From: Paraburkholderia sp. D15
GTDB taxonomy: Bacteria > Pseudomonadota > Gammaproteobacteria > Burkholderiales > Burkholderiaceae
NCBI RefSeq assembly: GCF_029910215.1
Contig: NZ_CP110396.1
Location: 2,418,001 to 2,482,000 of the forward strand
DNA: 64,000 bases
Reading direction: 5' to 3'
Every line of letters starts with the position of its first letter. Position 1 is the stretch's first letter. Positions 1 through 7,512 of this stretch are shown here, in pieces. Below the pieces are notes generated by a model that saw only the letters and a list, made by a program, of their open reading frames with translations, was not told the origin of the DNA and searched no databases. Both the position numbers and the translations under genes were made by a program.

Positions 1-1149
1 TCCGGCGTAACGGATCTCTCCAGTCTGCTCGACGCGCTGCGCGCGAGCGCGCCGCAGCGCGACCGCGACGGCGGCCATGCCGGGCAGGAGAAGCAATGGA
101 TCGCCGACGCCGGCCTGCTCACGCTCGCGGTGCCGCGCGAATTCGGCGGTCCTGGTGCACGCTGGCCCGACATCTACGACACGATCCGGCGGATCGCGCG
201 CGTCGATAGCGCGCTCGCGCATTTGCTGGGCTTCACCTGCCTGCAGATCGTGAGCGTCGACGTTTGGGGCAATCCTGAACAACGTGCCCGCTATTTGAGC
301 GGCACGGTCGAGGGTCGCTGGTGGTGGGGCAATGCGGTCAATCCGCTCGATACGCGTCTGGTTGCAAGCGCAACCAGTGACGGCGGCTATGTGCTGGACG
401 GACAGAAAGGTTTCTGTTCGGGCACACGCGGCTCGCACATGATGACGATTTCCGCGCACGATCCCGCCGCCGGCAAACCTGTGTTCGCCGTGGTGCCGAC
501 TGCACGCGAAGGCATCGTCGTGCGGGACGACTGGGACCCGATCGGTCAACGGCAGACGGACAGCGGCAGCGTTTCATTCACGCGTGTCAGGGTCGAGCCG
601 CACGAAGTGTTGCAACGAGCCGACACACCGTATGCGAGTCTGCGCACGCTGATTTCGCAGCAGGTGCTGACCAATCTGTTCGTCGGCATCGCGCAGGGTG
701 CGCTCGAGGAAGCGCGCGCCTACGCGACGCAGCACGGCCGGCCATGGGTCAACTCCGGCGTCGACCGGGCTACCGACGATCCTTATCTGATCCAGCGTTT
801 CGGCGAGATGCGCGTGCAGACAGTCAGCGCCGAAGCGCTGGCCACGCGCGCCGCGTATGCACTCGAGGATGCGTGGCGCCAGGGTCCGTCGCTCGCGGCC
901 GAAGCGCGTGCTCATGTCGCGCTGGCGACCTCGGAAGCGAAAATCGTCGCGCACCGCGCAGCGCTCGATGTCAGCGAAAAACTCTTCGACGCGTGTGGTG
1001 CGCGCGCGACACACGCACCGCTCGCACTCGACCGTTTCTGGCGCAATGCGCGCGTCCATACCTTGCACGACCCGCTGGACTACCGGATTCGCGATGTCGG
1101 CCGCTACGCGTTGAGCGGCACGCTGCCGGACGTTTCTTTGTACACTTGA
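1..1149 (+). CDS. acyl-CoA dehydrogenase-fold flavoprotein (5' truncated by window)
   Basis: The reading frame is open from base 1 to the TGA at 1147-1149, so the gene starts before the window; the visible 382 codons are nearly the full family length. The protein has the acyl-CoA dehydrogenase plan: an N-terminal helical part with LAVPREFGGPGA, a central beta domain with DGQKGFCSGTRGSH and GQRQTDSGSVSF, and a C-terminal helical domain. The wording of the central domain is closer to the SfnB/DszC-type flavin-dependent desulfurisation monooxygenases than to fatty-acid dehydrogenases, so a reduced-flavin monooxygenase role in sulfur or xenobiotic metabolism is possible. That is an inference; substrate is not readable. 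A strong intrinsic terminator follows 8 bases after the stop. Confidence 0.85.
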   Translation, partial: SGVTDLSSLLDALRASAPQRDRDGGHAGQEKQWIADAGLLTLAVPREFGGPGARWPDIYDTIRRIARVDSALAHLLGFTCLQIVSVDVWGNPEQRARYLSGTVEGRWWWGNAVNPLDTRLVASATSDGGYVLDGQKGFCSGTRGSHMMTISAHDPAAGKPVFAVVPTAREGIVVRDDWDPIGQRQTDSGSVSFTRVRVEPHEVLQRADTPYASLRTLISQQVLTNLFVGIAQGALEEARAYATQHGRPWVNSGVDRATDDPYLIQRFGEMRVQTVSAEALATRAAYALEDAWRQGPSLAAEARAHVALATSEAKIVAHRAALDVSEKLFDACGARATHAPLALDRFWRNARVHTLHDPLDYRIRDVGRYALSGTLPDVSLYT

Positions 1150-1157
1150 GACGGCTC

Positions 1158-1190
1158 GCGGCGCCCCGGCATGAGGGCGCCGCGTTTTTT
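1158..1190 (+). terminator. intrinsic terminator after the acyl-CoA dehydrogenase-like gene
   Basis: A perfect 9-bp stem (GCGGCGCCC / GGGCGCCGC), 8-base loop and a run of six T. It ends only 21 bases before the most likely mntH start codon, so it also sits in the mntH leader position. Confidence 0.85.
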
Positions 1191-1211
1191 CGTTCTCGAG
1201 AGATTCCCGTC

Positions 1212-2540
1212 TTGCCGTTCAAACTACCCACTACCGCAACGGCGCCGTTCTGCCCATCCGAAGTACAGGGCTCGGTCGCCGTCACGCAAGGCGCGTCGTT
1301 CTGGAAAAAAATCCTGCAGTTCGCGGGGCCAGGTCTGCTGATTTCGATCGGCTACATGGACCCAGGCAACTGGGCGACCGACATCGAAGCCGGATCGCGC
1401 TACGGCTACAGCCTGTTGTTCGTGGTGTTGCTGTCGAGCCTCGCGGCCATGGCGTTGCAATGTTTGAGCATGCGTCTGGGCATCGCGACCGGGCGCGACC
1501 TCGCGCAGTTGTCCAGCGCGCGCTATTCGCCGGCCGCCGCGCGCTTTCAATGGGTGCTCGCCGAACTGTCGATCGTGGCGTGCGATCTCGCCGAAGTGCT
1601 CGGCGGCGCGCTCGCCTTCCATCTGCTCTTCAAATGTTCGCTGACCACCGGCGTGCTGTTGACCGCATTCGACACGCTGATCGTGCTCGGTCTGAAAGGC
1701 AAGAATTTCCGCGATCTCGAAGCGATCATGCTCGGCCTCATCGCGACGATCGGCGTGGGCTACATCATTGAACTGGCGCTGGTCGGGCCGCACTGGCCGT
1801 CGGTCGCGCAAGGGCTGGTGCCGTCCTGGCAGGCGCTCAGTTCGCGCGAGCCGCTGTATCTCGCGATCGGCATTCTCGGCGCGACGGTCATGCCGCATAA
1901 CCTGTATCTGCATTCGTCGATCGTGCAGACGCGAGCGGTGAAGCGCGATCCGGCCAGCATCCGCTCGGCGATCGGCATGTCGCGGCTCGATACCATCGTG
2001 TCGCTGGCCATTGCGCTGCTGATCAACATGGCGATCCTGATTCTGGCCGCCGCCGCGTTTCACGCGACCGGCCACAAGCAGGTCACCGAAATCGAAGACG
2101 CTTACAAATTGCTCGCGCCGATCGTCGGCACCGGTTTCGCGGCGGTGCTGTTCGCGATCACGCTGCTGGCATCCGGACAGAGTTCGACCTTCACGGGCAC
2201 GGTGGCGGGGCAGGTCATCATGGAAGGCTTTCTGAAACTGAAAATTCCATGCTGGCAGCGCCGCTTCATCACGCGCGCGCTGGCCTTGATTCCGGCGCTG
2301 ATCGGCGTGCAGATGATGGGTAACGGCGCGGTCGGCAAATTGCTGGTGGCGAGCCAGGTCGTGCTGAGCCTGCAGTTGCCGTTTGCGCTCTATCCGCTGA
2401 TCCGCATGACCAGCGACCGGGCGTTGATGGGCGAATTCGCCAACACGCTGCTGACGCGACTCGTCGCGTGGACGCTGTTCGTCGTGATCAGCGCGGCGAA
2501 TTTGTGGCTGGTGGTGCAGACGGTGGGGCTTGTCGACTGA
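1212..2540 (+). CDS. mntH: Nramp-family divalent metal (Mn2+/Fe2+) : H+ symporter
   Basis: Inner-membrane proton-coupled importer of Mn2+ and Fe2+, about 442 residues with 11 or so membrane segments. Family signatures seen are the metal-binding DPGNWATD in helix 1 and MPHNLYLHSS in helix 6, plus the helix-10 region ASGQSSTFTGTVAGQ. No ATG precedes the first helix in this frame; the TTG at 1212 (reading LPFKLPTT) is preceded by GAGAG about 10 bases upstream and gives the usual family length, so I use it. The gene has no room for its own promoter between the upstream terminator (ending 1190) and the start, so it may be transcribed by partial read-through or from a promoter inside the preceding gene. 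A bidirectional terminator follows. Confidence 0.93.
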   Translation: MPFKLPTTATAPFCPSEVQGSVAVTQGASFWKKILQFAGPGLLISIGYMDPGNWATDIEAGSRYGYSLLFVVLLSSLAAMALQCLSMRLGIATGRDLAQLSSARYSPAAARFQWVLAELSIVACDLAEVLGGALAFHLLFKCSLTTGVLLTAFDTLIVLGLKGKNFRDLEAIMLGLIATIGVGYIIELALVGPHWPSVAQGLVPSWQALSSREPLYLAIGILGATVMPHNLYLHSSIVQTRAVKRDPASIRSAIGMSRLDTIVSLAIALLINMAILILAAAAFHATGHKQVTEIEDAYKLLAPIVGTGFAAVLFAITLLASGQSSTFTGTVAGQVIMEGFLKLKIPCWQRRFITRALALIPALIGVQMMGNGAVGKLLVASQVVLSLQLPFALYPLIRMTSDRALMGEFANTLLTRLVAWTLFVVISAANLWLVVQTVGLVD

Positions 2541-2612
2541 CTCGGCGTCCGGTGTTGGGTGCGGAAACGCGCCACGTGCGGGATGCCGCAACGCTTGTGT
2601 TGGCGACGTAAA

Positions 2613-2640
2613 AAAAAGTCCGCTCGATGGCGGACTTTTT
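2613..2640. terminator. bidirectional intrinsic terminator between mntH and flhC
   Basis: Perfect 11-bp stem AAAAAGTCCGC / GCGGACTTTTT with a 6-base loop. The A-tract on the left and T-tract on the right allow termination from both strands, fitting the convergent ends of mntH (+) and flhC (-). Confidence 0.85.
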
Positions 2641-2693
2641 ATAAGCTTCGGTTCGAGTCGGGCCGGACCAGCCCTTCCCGGGTACTTCCGGAC

Positions 2694-3263
2694 TCAGGCG
2701 GCTTGCGCGACCTGCGCTGCTTCGAGCGCTTCCTGGCGGGCGGCTGCGGCCTTCTTCGTCTTGCCGGCGCGCGATGGCGGCTGGCATGCGCCGCACACGA
2801 CGTTGTGTTGCAGGTCGTGCTTATGGGCGACGAACTTGCCGGTGCAGCGGCAGCATTTGGTCAGTTGCAGAATGTCGGCGTCGAAGAAACGCACCAGCGT
2901 CCATGCGCGCGTCAGATCCAGCACCGGTTCGGTTTCGCTGTGCTGGCAATGTTCCAGATACAGGCGATAACCCTTGGTCAGCGCGTCGAGATGCGAGCAA
3001 CGCGCTTCGTTCTTGAGGAACAGGTACGTGTTGTAGAACAACGACGCGTGGATGTTCGCCAGCCACGTCATATACCAGTCCGCCGAGAACGGCAGCATGC
3101 CCTTGGGCGGCGATACGCCCTTGACTTCACGATACAGGCGGATCATGCGGTCGCGCGAAAGCGTCAACTCGCTTTCGAGCACCTGCATACGGGCGCCCAG
3201 TTCGATCAGTGCGATCGCACGGAATACTTCTTGTGCGTCTTCCGTCAGGCTACGCTTGAGCAT
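2694..3263 (-). CDS. flhC: flagellar transcriptional activator FlhC
   Basis: DNA-binding subunit of the FlhD4C2 complex, which activates class II flagellar operons. The 189-residue protein starts MLKRSLTEDAQEVF and carries LIELGARMQVLESE typical of FlhC. Its C-terminal half has the four-cysteine zinc site (KCCRC and CGAC separated by about 16 residues). The ATG at 3263 is chosen because GAGGTGA lies at proper distance upstream and the N-terminus matches the family; longer in-frame extension is possible but overlaps flhD and looks non-coding. It lies 14 bases downstream of flhD in the same operon. The C-terminal tail is rich in Ala/Lys/Gln. Confidence 0.96.
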   Translation of the reverse strand: MLKRSLTEDAQEVFRAIALIELGARMQVLESELTLSRDRMIRLYREVKGVSPPKGMLPFSADWYMTWLANIHASLFYNTYLFLKNEARCSHLDALTKGYRLYLEHCQHSETEPVLDLTRAWTLVRFFDADILQLTKCCRCTGKFVAHKHDLQHNVVCGACQPPSRAGKTKKAAAARQEALEAAQVAQAA

Positions 3264-3277
3264 CGCAGTCACCTCGA

Positions 3278-3598
3278 TTAAGCAAACTGCTCGGCAGGCT
3301 GGCCTGCGAGCAGGATCGCCGCGTGAGTCGGTGCAACTGCGGCGTGCTTCGTCGTTTGCGTCAACGCCGACAACATCGCGTGGTCGTTGAAGCGGAAGAA
3401 GCACAAAAGTTGGTCGGAAGCGGCCAGCTTGACGATCTGCGCGAGCGACAGCCCCGCGAGCAAATCAGCCAGTTCCGACGACAAGCCGAGACGGAACATG
3501 CCGACCGGTTTGTCCTCACGCAACATACGTTGCGCAAGCATGATGTAAGACAAGTTAATCTCGCGGATAGAATCCAGCGTCTCGCTGCTACGGTCCAT
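3278..3598 (-). CDS. flhD: flagellar transcriptional regulator FlhD
   Basis: Partner of FlhC in the flagellar master activator. The 106-residue protein contains the family core REINLSYIMLAQRML and DQLLCFFRFND. The ATG at 3598 gives the standard length. First gene of the flhDC operon; its upstream region of about 750 bp is unusually low in GC and packed with TGTAAC/GTTACA hexamers, suggesting complex input control. A YcgR flagellar brake gene is found 39 kb away in the same window. Confidence 0.96.
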   Translation of the reverse strand: MDRSSETLDSIREINLSYIMLAQRMLREDKPVGMFRLGLSSELADLLAGLSLAQIVKLAASDQLLCFFRFNDHAMLSALTQTTKHAAVAPTHAAILLAGQPAEQFA

Positions 3599-3733
3599 TT
3601 TCTCTGTTTCCGAAGCCCCGAATTACTATGTCGGCATTTTTTGCCGTTATGTCTTTTCTGCCTCGCCGGAAACGATGACCTCCGGCTACATGTCACCCAA
3701 GCTGATACAGAAGGCGACCTTTTGATACATCGC

Positions 3734-4351
3734 GTTACATTTCGTAACAGCTTGGGACGAATTGTATGAACAGCAAAACAAGAAATCAATCCCCTCTCGA
3801 AAAAATATCTCAAAAAGATACATCAAATTTCGGTAACTCTTTCACGGTGCTGTAATACTCAATGCCTAGCGAATTTTTTGCTGTCGAGAGTTTTCGTCTG
3901 ATCCATGGAAACCCTTGTATAGCGGGGGTTCGAGCTATTCGTACGATCAATGTGGGTAAGGTGGTCGCAGTGCGGTAATTTGCGCTGGAGCAAGAAAGGA
4001 AACAGAAAGCGAGCGGAATATTGAGTAATATATACCGCTATTTTTGACCGCCAAAGGGTCGAATCGAAGGTGTAACGAGTTGGTGCGGCCCCAGTTACAA
4101 ACTCGGGTGTATTTGTAACGTCGTATGTAACTTCTGGCAGGAGGCAGGTGGACGACGCACTGCCAGACGCAAACGTTAGCCAGGGGCAAGCGGCGCGTAT
4201 GTTACAGCAAATGCGCACGAAGTCTTGCGGCGTTGCGCCGGCGACACGGCCTGAGCGGATTCGCGTCGGCGCAACGCGCGATGTTACAAGTTGCGACAGG
4301 TAGTCGCGATCGGCGATCCAGCATGAATGACCGCGACAGAAACCCGTTACA
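3734..4351. promoter_or_regulatory. flhDC upstream region with clustered TGTAAC/GTTACA hexamers
   Basis: Between flhD (start 3598) and the GNAT gene (stop 4347) there are about 750 bp without a credible gene and with lower GC than the surroundings. It holds GTTACA or its complement TGTAAC at 3734, 4071, 4094, 4114, 4126, 4201, 4283 and 4346. The one nearest flhD forms a dyad GTTAC-N5-GTAAC at 3734-3748; 4114 and 4126 are a direct pair with 12-bp spacing; 4071 and 4094 are inverted. Chance expectation for either orientation in 620 bp is about 0.3. I infer binding sites for a regulator of flhDC; direct TGTAAC pairs resemble OmpR-type half-sites but the identity is open. Confidence 0.5.
4230..4277. 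repeat. 11-bp-arm inverted repeat
   Basis: GCGTTGCGCCG at 4230-4240 and its perfect complement CGGCGCAACGC at 4267-4277, with 26 bases between. It is in the flhDC upstream region and immediately beyond the 3' end of the GNAT gene. No T-run follows on either strand, so it is not a canonical terminator. Confidence 0.5.
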
Positions 4352-4880
4352 GAAAGCGCACCATTAAATCGGCGTCGTGAAAAACGCCTCCTACATTTAG
4401 CGCACCGACTTCGCAGCCGTATTTATTGAATCCCGCCGATTCATAGAGTTTGCGGGCCGCTTCATTGTGGCTGGCTACGACGAGCTGGATTTGCCGCAAT
4501 CCGTCGATCCGCATAGCCCGCCGCATTAACTCATCAAGCAGCGCACGTCCGACCCCGCGCCCTGCAGCCTCGGGCGCAACATACATGCCGATCACGGATG
4601 CCTTGTGCCGTTCCTTGTCGCGCTGGTTGCGCGATAAACCCACCACGCCAAGCAGCGGCGTATCCGTCGAAGCGAACGCACCGAGCAAAAACTCGCCCTC
4701 GGCCGCGAGCAAGCCTTGCAGGCGTGCGTCGTGTTGCTCTGGGCCTCGCGCAAGCGCTTCTTCATAGCTCTGGCCGAACGATTCCGGATGTGCCTTCAAC
4801 CCGCGCAAGCGAAGCTGGAAATACGCGTCGCGGTCCGCGGGGCGCAGTTGGCGGATGAGGACGGGGTGGGTGTCGGTCAA
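4347..4880 (-). CDS. GNAT family N-acetyltransferase
   Basis: Cytosolic acetyl-CoA dependent N-acetyltransferase, 177 residues, substrate unknown. The family fold is visible: LIRQLRPADRDAYFQLR at the start, the acetyl-CoA loop VAPEAAGRGVGRALLDELM (Q/R-x-x-G-x-G/A pattern) and the C-terminal ASHNEAARKLYESAGF. I choose the TTG start at 4880 because GGAGG lies 5 bases upstream; an in-frame GTG at 4922 would extend the protein by 14 residues into a tandem repeat and has no ribosome-binding site. The 13-bp repeat array lies 27 bases upstream of the start, where its promoter should be. Confidence 0.88.
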   Translation of the reverse strand: MTDTHPVLIRQLRPADRDAYFQLRLRGLKAHPESFGQSYEEALARGPEQHDARLQGLLAAEGEFLLGAFASTDTPLLGVVGLSRNQRDKERHKASVIGMYVAPEAAGRGVGRALLDELMRRAMRIDGLRQIQLVVASHNEAARKLYESAGFNKYGCEVGALNVGGVFHDADLMVRFL

Positions 4881-4906
4881 TGTGGCCTCCGTGTTTGCGT
4901 GTGGGG

Positions 4907-4984
4907 TACTAATGCACGGCACCGATGCACGGCACTAATGCGCAGTACAAATGCGCAGTACAAATGCGCAGTACAAATGCGCAG
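4907..4984. repeat. tandem repeat, six units of 13 bp
   Basis: Six head-to-tail 13-bp units; the last three are identical TACAAATGCGCAG, the first three are diverged (TACTAATGCACGG, CACCGATGCACGG, CACTAATGCGCAG). It lies in the intergenic space between the GNAT gene and the XRE regulator gene, 27 bases before the GNAT start codon. The rest of 4881-5055 shows nothing else. Confidence 0.85.
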
Positions 4985-5055
4985 TGAGAACACACGGTAC
5001 AACTGTGCACAGCTGAATCCTCGACCTTGCCCGACTGCTTGGTATCGAGCAATGC

Positions 5056-5913
5056 CTAGGACGCGGCTTCCTCTCGCTGCCTGTCGGCGAAATCGCGTAG
5101 CGCCGCCGCGGTTTGCTGGTCGGCGGGAAAGAACGCTTCGATCGCGAGTTCCGACAGCGTGACATCGACCGGCGTGCCGAATACGGTCGTGGTGCTGAAA
5201 AACGACAGCACGCCGATCGGTGTGCGCAACCGCAGCGGCACCGCGATCTGGTTGACCGCTGAATCGTGATCGGCGGCTTCGGCGTTTGGCGGCGCCGGAT
5301 ACGCGGCCAGTTCGTCTCGCAACGCGGCTAGCGTTTCGTCGCCGCTTACGTCGACCTGCCGCTGCAGACGCGCAAGTATGTGTTCACGCCACGCATGCCA
5401 ATTAACGATGGACGCGGCGATCCCCTCGGGATGCAAACTCAGCCGTAGCGCATTGACCGGCGGCTCCAGCAACGCTGGACTTGCACCGGCCAACAGAGGC
5501 GCAAGCGCGTTGTTCGTGGCGACAATGGTCCAGTGCCGGTCGATTGCGAGCGCGGGGTAGGGTTCGTGTCCTTTCAGCACCAGTTCGACGGCCTCACGCG
5601 CGGCGGCCAGTTGCGGATCTGACAGCGGTCGTTCGCGGAATAACGGCGCATAACCCGCCGCGACCAGCAAGGCGTTGCGGGCACGGAGCGGGACGTCGAG
5701 TCGCTCGGCAAGATGCATGACCATTTCCCGGCTCGGCAGCGCGCGACCCGATTCGACGAAGCTCAAATGCCGCGTCGAGATATCGGCTTCGGTGGCGAGC
5801 AGCAGTTGACTCATTCTTCGACGTTGGCGCCATTCGCGCAGCAAGTCGCCGACGGTGCGGCTAGCGGAAGGCGAAGATGACGGGACGGTTTGCGCAAAAG
5901 AGAGTGTGTTCAT
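5056..5913 (-). CDS. XRE-family transcriptional regulator with MmyB-like ligand domain
   Basis: A 285-residue regulator. An N-terminal helix-turn-helix (about residues 20-75, with LREWRQRRRMSQLLLATEADIS and the HLSFVESGRALPS recognition region) is followed by a MmyB-type domain (LAIDRHWTIVATNNALAPLL; LRLSLHPEGIA; LSFFSTTTVFGTPVDVTLSELAIEAFFP) thought to bind a small ligand. ATG at 5913 is chosen; a start six codons earlier is possible. Members of this family usually control an adjacent divergent oxidoreductase, but here the upstream neighbour is a toxin-antitoxin pair on the same strand. An inverted repeat CATTACC-N5-GGTAATG 34 bp upstream suggests autoregulation. Confidence 0.9.
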   Translation of the reverse strand: MNTLSFAQTVPSSSPSASRTVGDLLREWRQRRRMSQLLLATEADISTRHLSFVESGRALPSREMVMHLAERLDVPLRARNALLVAAGYAPLFRERPLSDPQLAAAREAVELVLKGHEPYPALAIDRHWTIVATNNALAPLLAGASPALLEPPVNALRLSLHPEGIAASIVNWHAWREHILARLQRQVDVSGDETLAALRDELAAYPAPPNAEAADHDSAVNQIAVPLRLRTPIGVLSFFSTTTVFGTPVDVTLSELAIEAFFPADQQTAAALRDFADRQREEAAS

Positions 5914-5946
5914 GCCGACGATGATAGCCAAAGCACGTTGTCAATC

Positions 5947-5965
5947 CATTACCCTGGAGGTAATG
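5947..5965. promoter_or_regulatory. candidate operator of the XRE regulator
   Basis: Perfect inverted repeat CATTACC (5947-5953) / GGTAATG (5959-5965) with a 5-bp spacer, 33 bp upstream of the regulator's ATG. A TTGACA hexamer lies next to it on the minus strand (5944-5939) but without a well-spaced -10. Assignment to this regulator is by position only. The rest of 5914-6094 shows nothing. Confidence 0.45.
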
Positions 5966-6094
5966 AAATACCCGGAAAGCGCCTACGAATACCCGTGACC
6001 AGACTGCGTGCAAGCGTTGAAGTGCGAATATCAGCCGGGCTGAGCGCCAGCGTTCGCCGCCGAACTCCGATACAAACACGACGGCATGCCCGAC

Positions 6095-6397
6095 TCAGGC
6101 CGCCGCCATGCCTGCGGGCACGGCGGTCAGCTTGACGCCCAGCGCGCGCAGCAGCCGTAACACCGTGTCCATGCGCGGCTTGGAGCCGGGCGAGAGGGTT
6201 TTGTACAGGCTTTCGCGGCCGAGGCCGGCCTCCGCCGCAACCTTGGCGATGCCACGCGCCTTGGCAATGTCGGCGATTGCGGCGAGGAGTGCGTCGGAAT
6301 CGTCTTCCTCGAGTGCTGCGTTGAGGTATTCGGCGATCATGGCCTCGCTATCGAGGTAGTGCGCTGCGTCGAATCGTGCGGTTTTGATTTTGCTCAT
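6095..6397 (-). CDS. HigA-type antitoxin with helix-turn-helix (addiction module antidote)
   Basis: 100-residue DNA-binding antitoxin. It carries FDAAHYLDSEAMIAEYLNAALEE at the N-terminus and the HTH region IAKVAAEAGLGRESLYKTLS, followed by PRMDTVLRLLRALGVKLTAVP, all typical of the chromosomal antidote family that pairs with RelE-like killer proteins. The ATG at 6397 overlaps the stop of the toxin gene (ATGA), so the two are translationally coupled, toxin first. It should bind and neutralise the toxin and repress the operon; since the toxin appears damaged, it may now be a free regulator. Confidence 0.92.
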   Translation of the reverse strand: MSKIKTARFDAAHYLDSEAMIAEYLNAALEEDDSDALLAAIADIAKARGIAKVAAEAGLGRESLYKTLSPGSKPRMDTVLRLLRALGVKLTAVPAGMAAA

Positions 6398-6642
6398 GAC
6401 AGTGCCTTTTTGAGTTTTTCCCACATTGTTTTGGCATGCTTGATATCGGCCTGCTGCGTTGACTTGTCGCCACCGCAGAGCAGCAGATACATCATGCTCC
6501 CCTCGCGCGCCAGGTAGACCCGATAACCCGGCCCCCAGTCGATGCGCATTTCGGATATACCGTCTCCCAGCAGTTTCACGTTGCCGAAATGGCCACGCTC
6601 CGCGCGCCGGATTCTCACGAGAATCTTCGCTCTCGCCCTCAA
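6394..6642 (-). CDS. RelE/HigB-type toxin, apparently frameshifted near its 5' end
   Basis: The body matches the killer protein of this two-gene family: RAKILVRIRRAERGHFGN, EMRIDWGPGYRVYLAREG, MMYLLLCGGDKSTQQADI, a ribosome-dependent mRNase fold. The uninterrupted frame begins only at a TTG (6642), giving 82 residues. Upstream, in the same frame without a start codon, the DNA encodes TEEFDTWLTRLAD, which is the expected N-terminal helix, and the expected first residues (V/M)YTVN lie in another frame from a GTG at 6694. The junction AACCGAAGAATTC looks like loss of one copy of a 5-base AACCG duplication. I infer a decayed or N-terminally truncated toxin; weak translation from TTG cannot be excluded. 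Confidence 0.8.
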   Translation of the reverse strand: MRARAKILVRIRRAERGHFGNVKLLGDGISEMRIDWGPGYRVYLAREGSMMYLLLCGGDKSTQQADIKHAKTMWEKLKKALS

Positions 6643-6694
6643 GTCAGCGAGCCTGGTGAGCCACGTGTCGAATTCTTCGGTTGACCGTGTACAC
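6643..6694 (-). pseudogene. out-of-frame 5' remnant of the RelE-type toxin gene
   Basis: GTG at 6694 reads VYTVN, the usual beginning of this toxin family, then shifts frame relative to TEEFDTWLTRLAD that joins the intact body at 6642. There is no Shine-Dalgarno before the GTG. Confidence 0.5.
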
Positions 6695-7095
6695 CGGAGG
6701 TGACGCGATCTGTTGAGGATTGTATCTACTGAGATACGAATTTACAAGACTTTGTTCCATATCAAAAAGTGCCTCGCACGCGGGTTCGTTCAATTCGTCG
6801 TATGCCGCGTGGCGATGTCGCGCGGCTCCGATTCGCGACACGAGATTAGCGATTATTCGTGATCCTGACGACTCGGCCGAATGGCTAATGGCGCCGTTCG
6901 TATCTCGTTGAACTGCGCCCTCCGACAAGGATCCGCAGGACCTGCAGCGATCGCCTCCCACAGCAGTGAGGCGGGATGCTTACCTCCCACGTAATCGACC
7001 TGCGTCGGTGCAACCGTCAATCTTCACTCCGAGCCCGCCGCAGACAACCCGTCCGCCGTGCGTCGCGCTCAATCGATATCAACCAGGAGTCTGAG
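6695..7095. other. intergenic region, no gene recognised
   Basis: About 400 bp between the toxin remnant and the NTF2-like gene, with lower GC than the neighbours. Open frames here lack ribosome-binding sites and any recognisable protein motif. It must hold the toxin-antitoxin promoter (minus strand) and the promoter of the NTF2-like gene (plus strand), but I could not identify convincing -35/-10 pairs. Confidence 0.4.
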
Positions 7096-7464
7096 ATGAA
7101 TGCGAACACCGACCTGATCGACCGCTACTTCGATGCATGGAACGAGACCGATGGCGCGCGCCGCCGCGAGTTGATCGCCGCGACGTGGAGCGCTGACGCC
7201 GACTATCGCGACCCGCTGCTGGCCGGCACGGGCCACGACGGCATCGACGCGATGATCCGCGCGGTGCACGAGCGCTTTCCGTATCACACGTTCCGCCGCA
7301 CGTCGGACGTGGATGGCTTCGCGAACCGGCTGCGTTTCACGTGGGAACTGACCACCCCGGCGGGGGAAGCGATCGTGAAGGGATCCGATTTCGGCGAGGT
7401 CGATCCGCATGGCCGTCTGCGGGCCGTGACGGGGTTTCTCGACTACGTGCCGCCGGGTGCCTGA
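7096..7464 (+). CDS. NTF2-like / SnoaL-like domain protein
   Basis: 122-residue cytosolic protein of the NTF2-like alpha+beta barrel superfamily: LIDRYFDAWNETDGARRRELIAATWSADADYRDP followed by GIDAMIRAVHERFPYHTFRRT and a C-terminal sheet ending in VTGFLDYVP. The ATG at 7096 has AGGAG 6 bases upstream. Members include ketosteroid isomerase-like enzymes and non-catalytic stress proteins; the role here is unknown. It stands alone, with a membrane protein gene 48 bases downstream. Confidence 0.85.
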   Translation: MNANTDLIDRYFDAWNETDGARRRELIAATWSADADYRDPLLAGTGHDGIDAMIRAVHERFPYHTFRRTSDVDGFANRLRFTWELTTPAGEAIVKGSDFGEVDPHGRLRAVTGFLDYVPPGA

Positions 7465-7512
7465 AGCGGCCTGGAATGGATTGTCAGCAGCGATTTTCAC
7501 ACGGAGAACATC

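Noticed and set aside
1150..1211. Manganese riboswitch upstream of mntH
   Set aside because: The space is 62 bp, filled by a simple terminator hairpin; the conserved riboswitch core cannot fit.
3859..4218. 119-codon minus-strand frame upstream of flhD
   Set aside because: Low-GC, Cys/Thr-rich, no ribosome-binding site or domain; more likely regulatory sequence.
6644..6961. 105-codon minus-strand frame upstream of the toxin
   Set aside because: Only its last residues make sense, as the out-of-frame toxin N-terminus; the rest has no domain, no ribosome-binding site and no coding bias.
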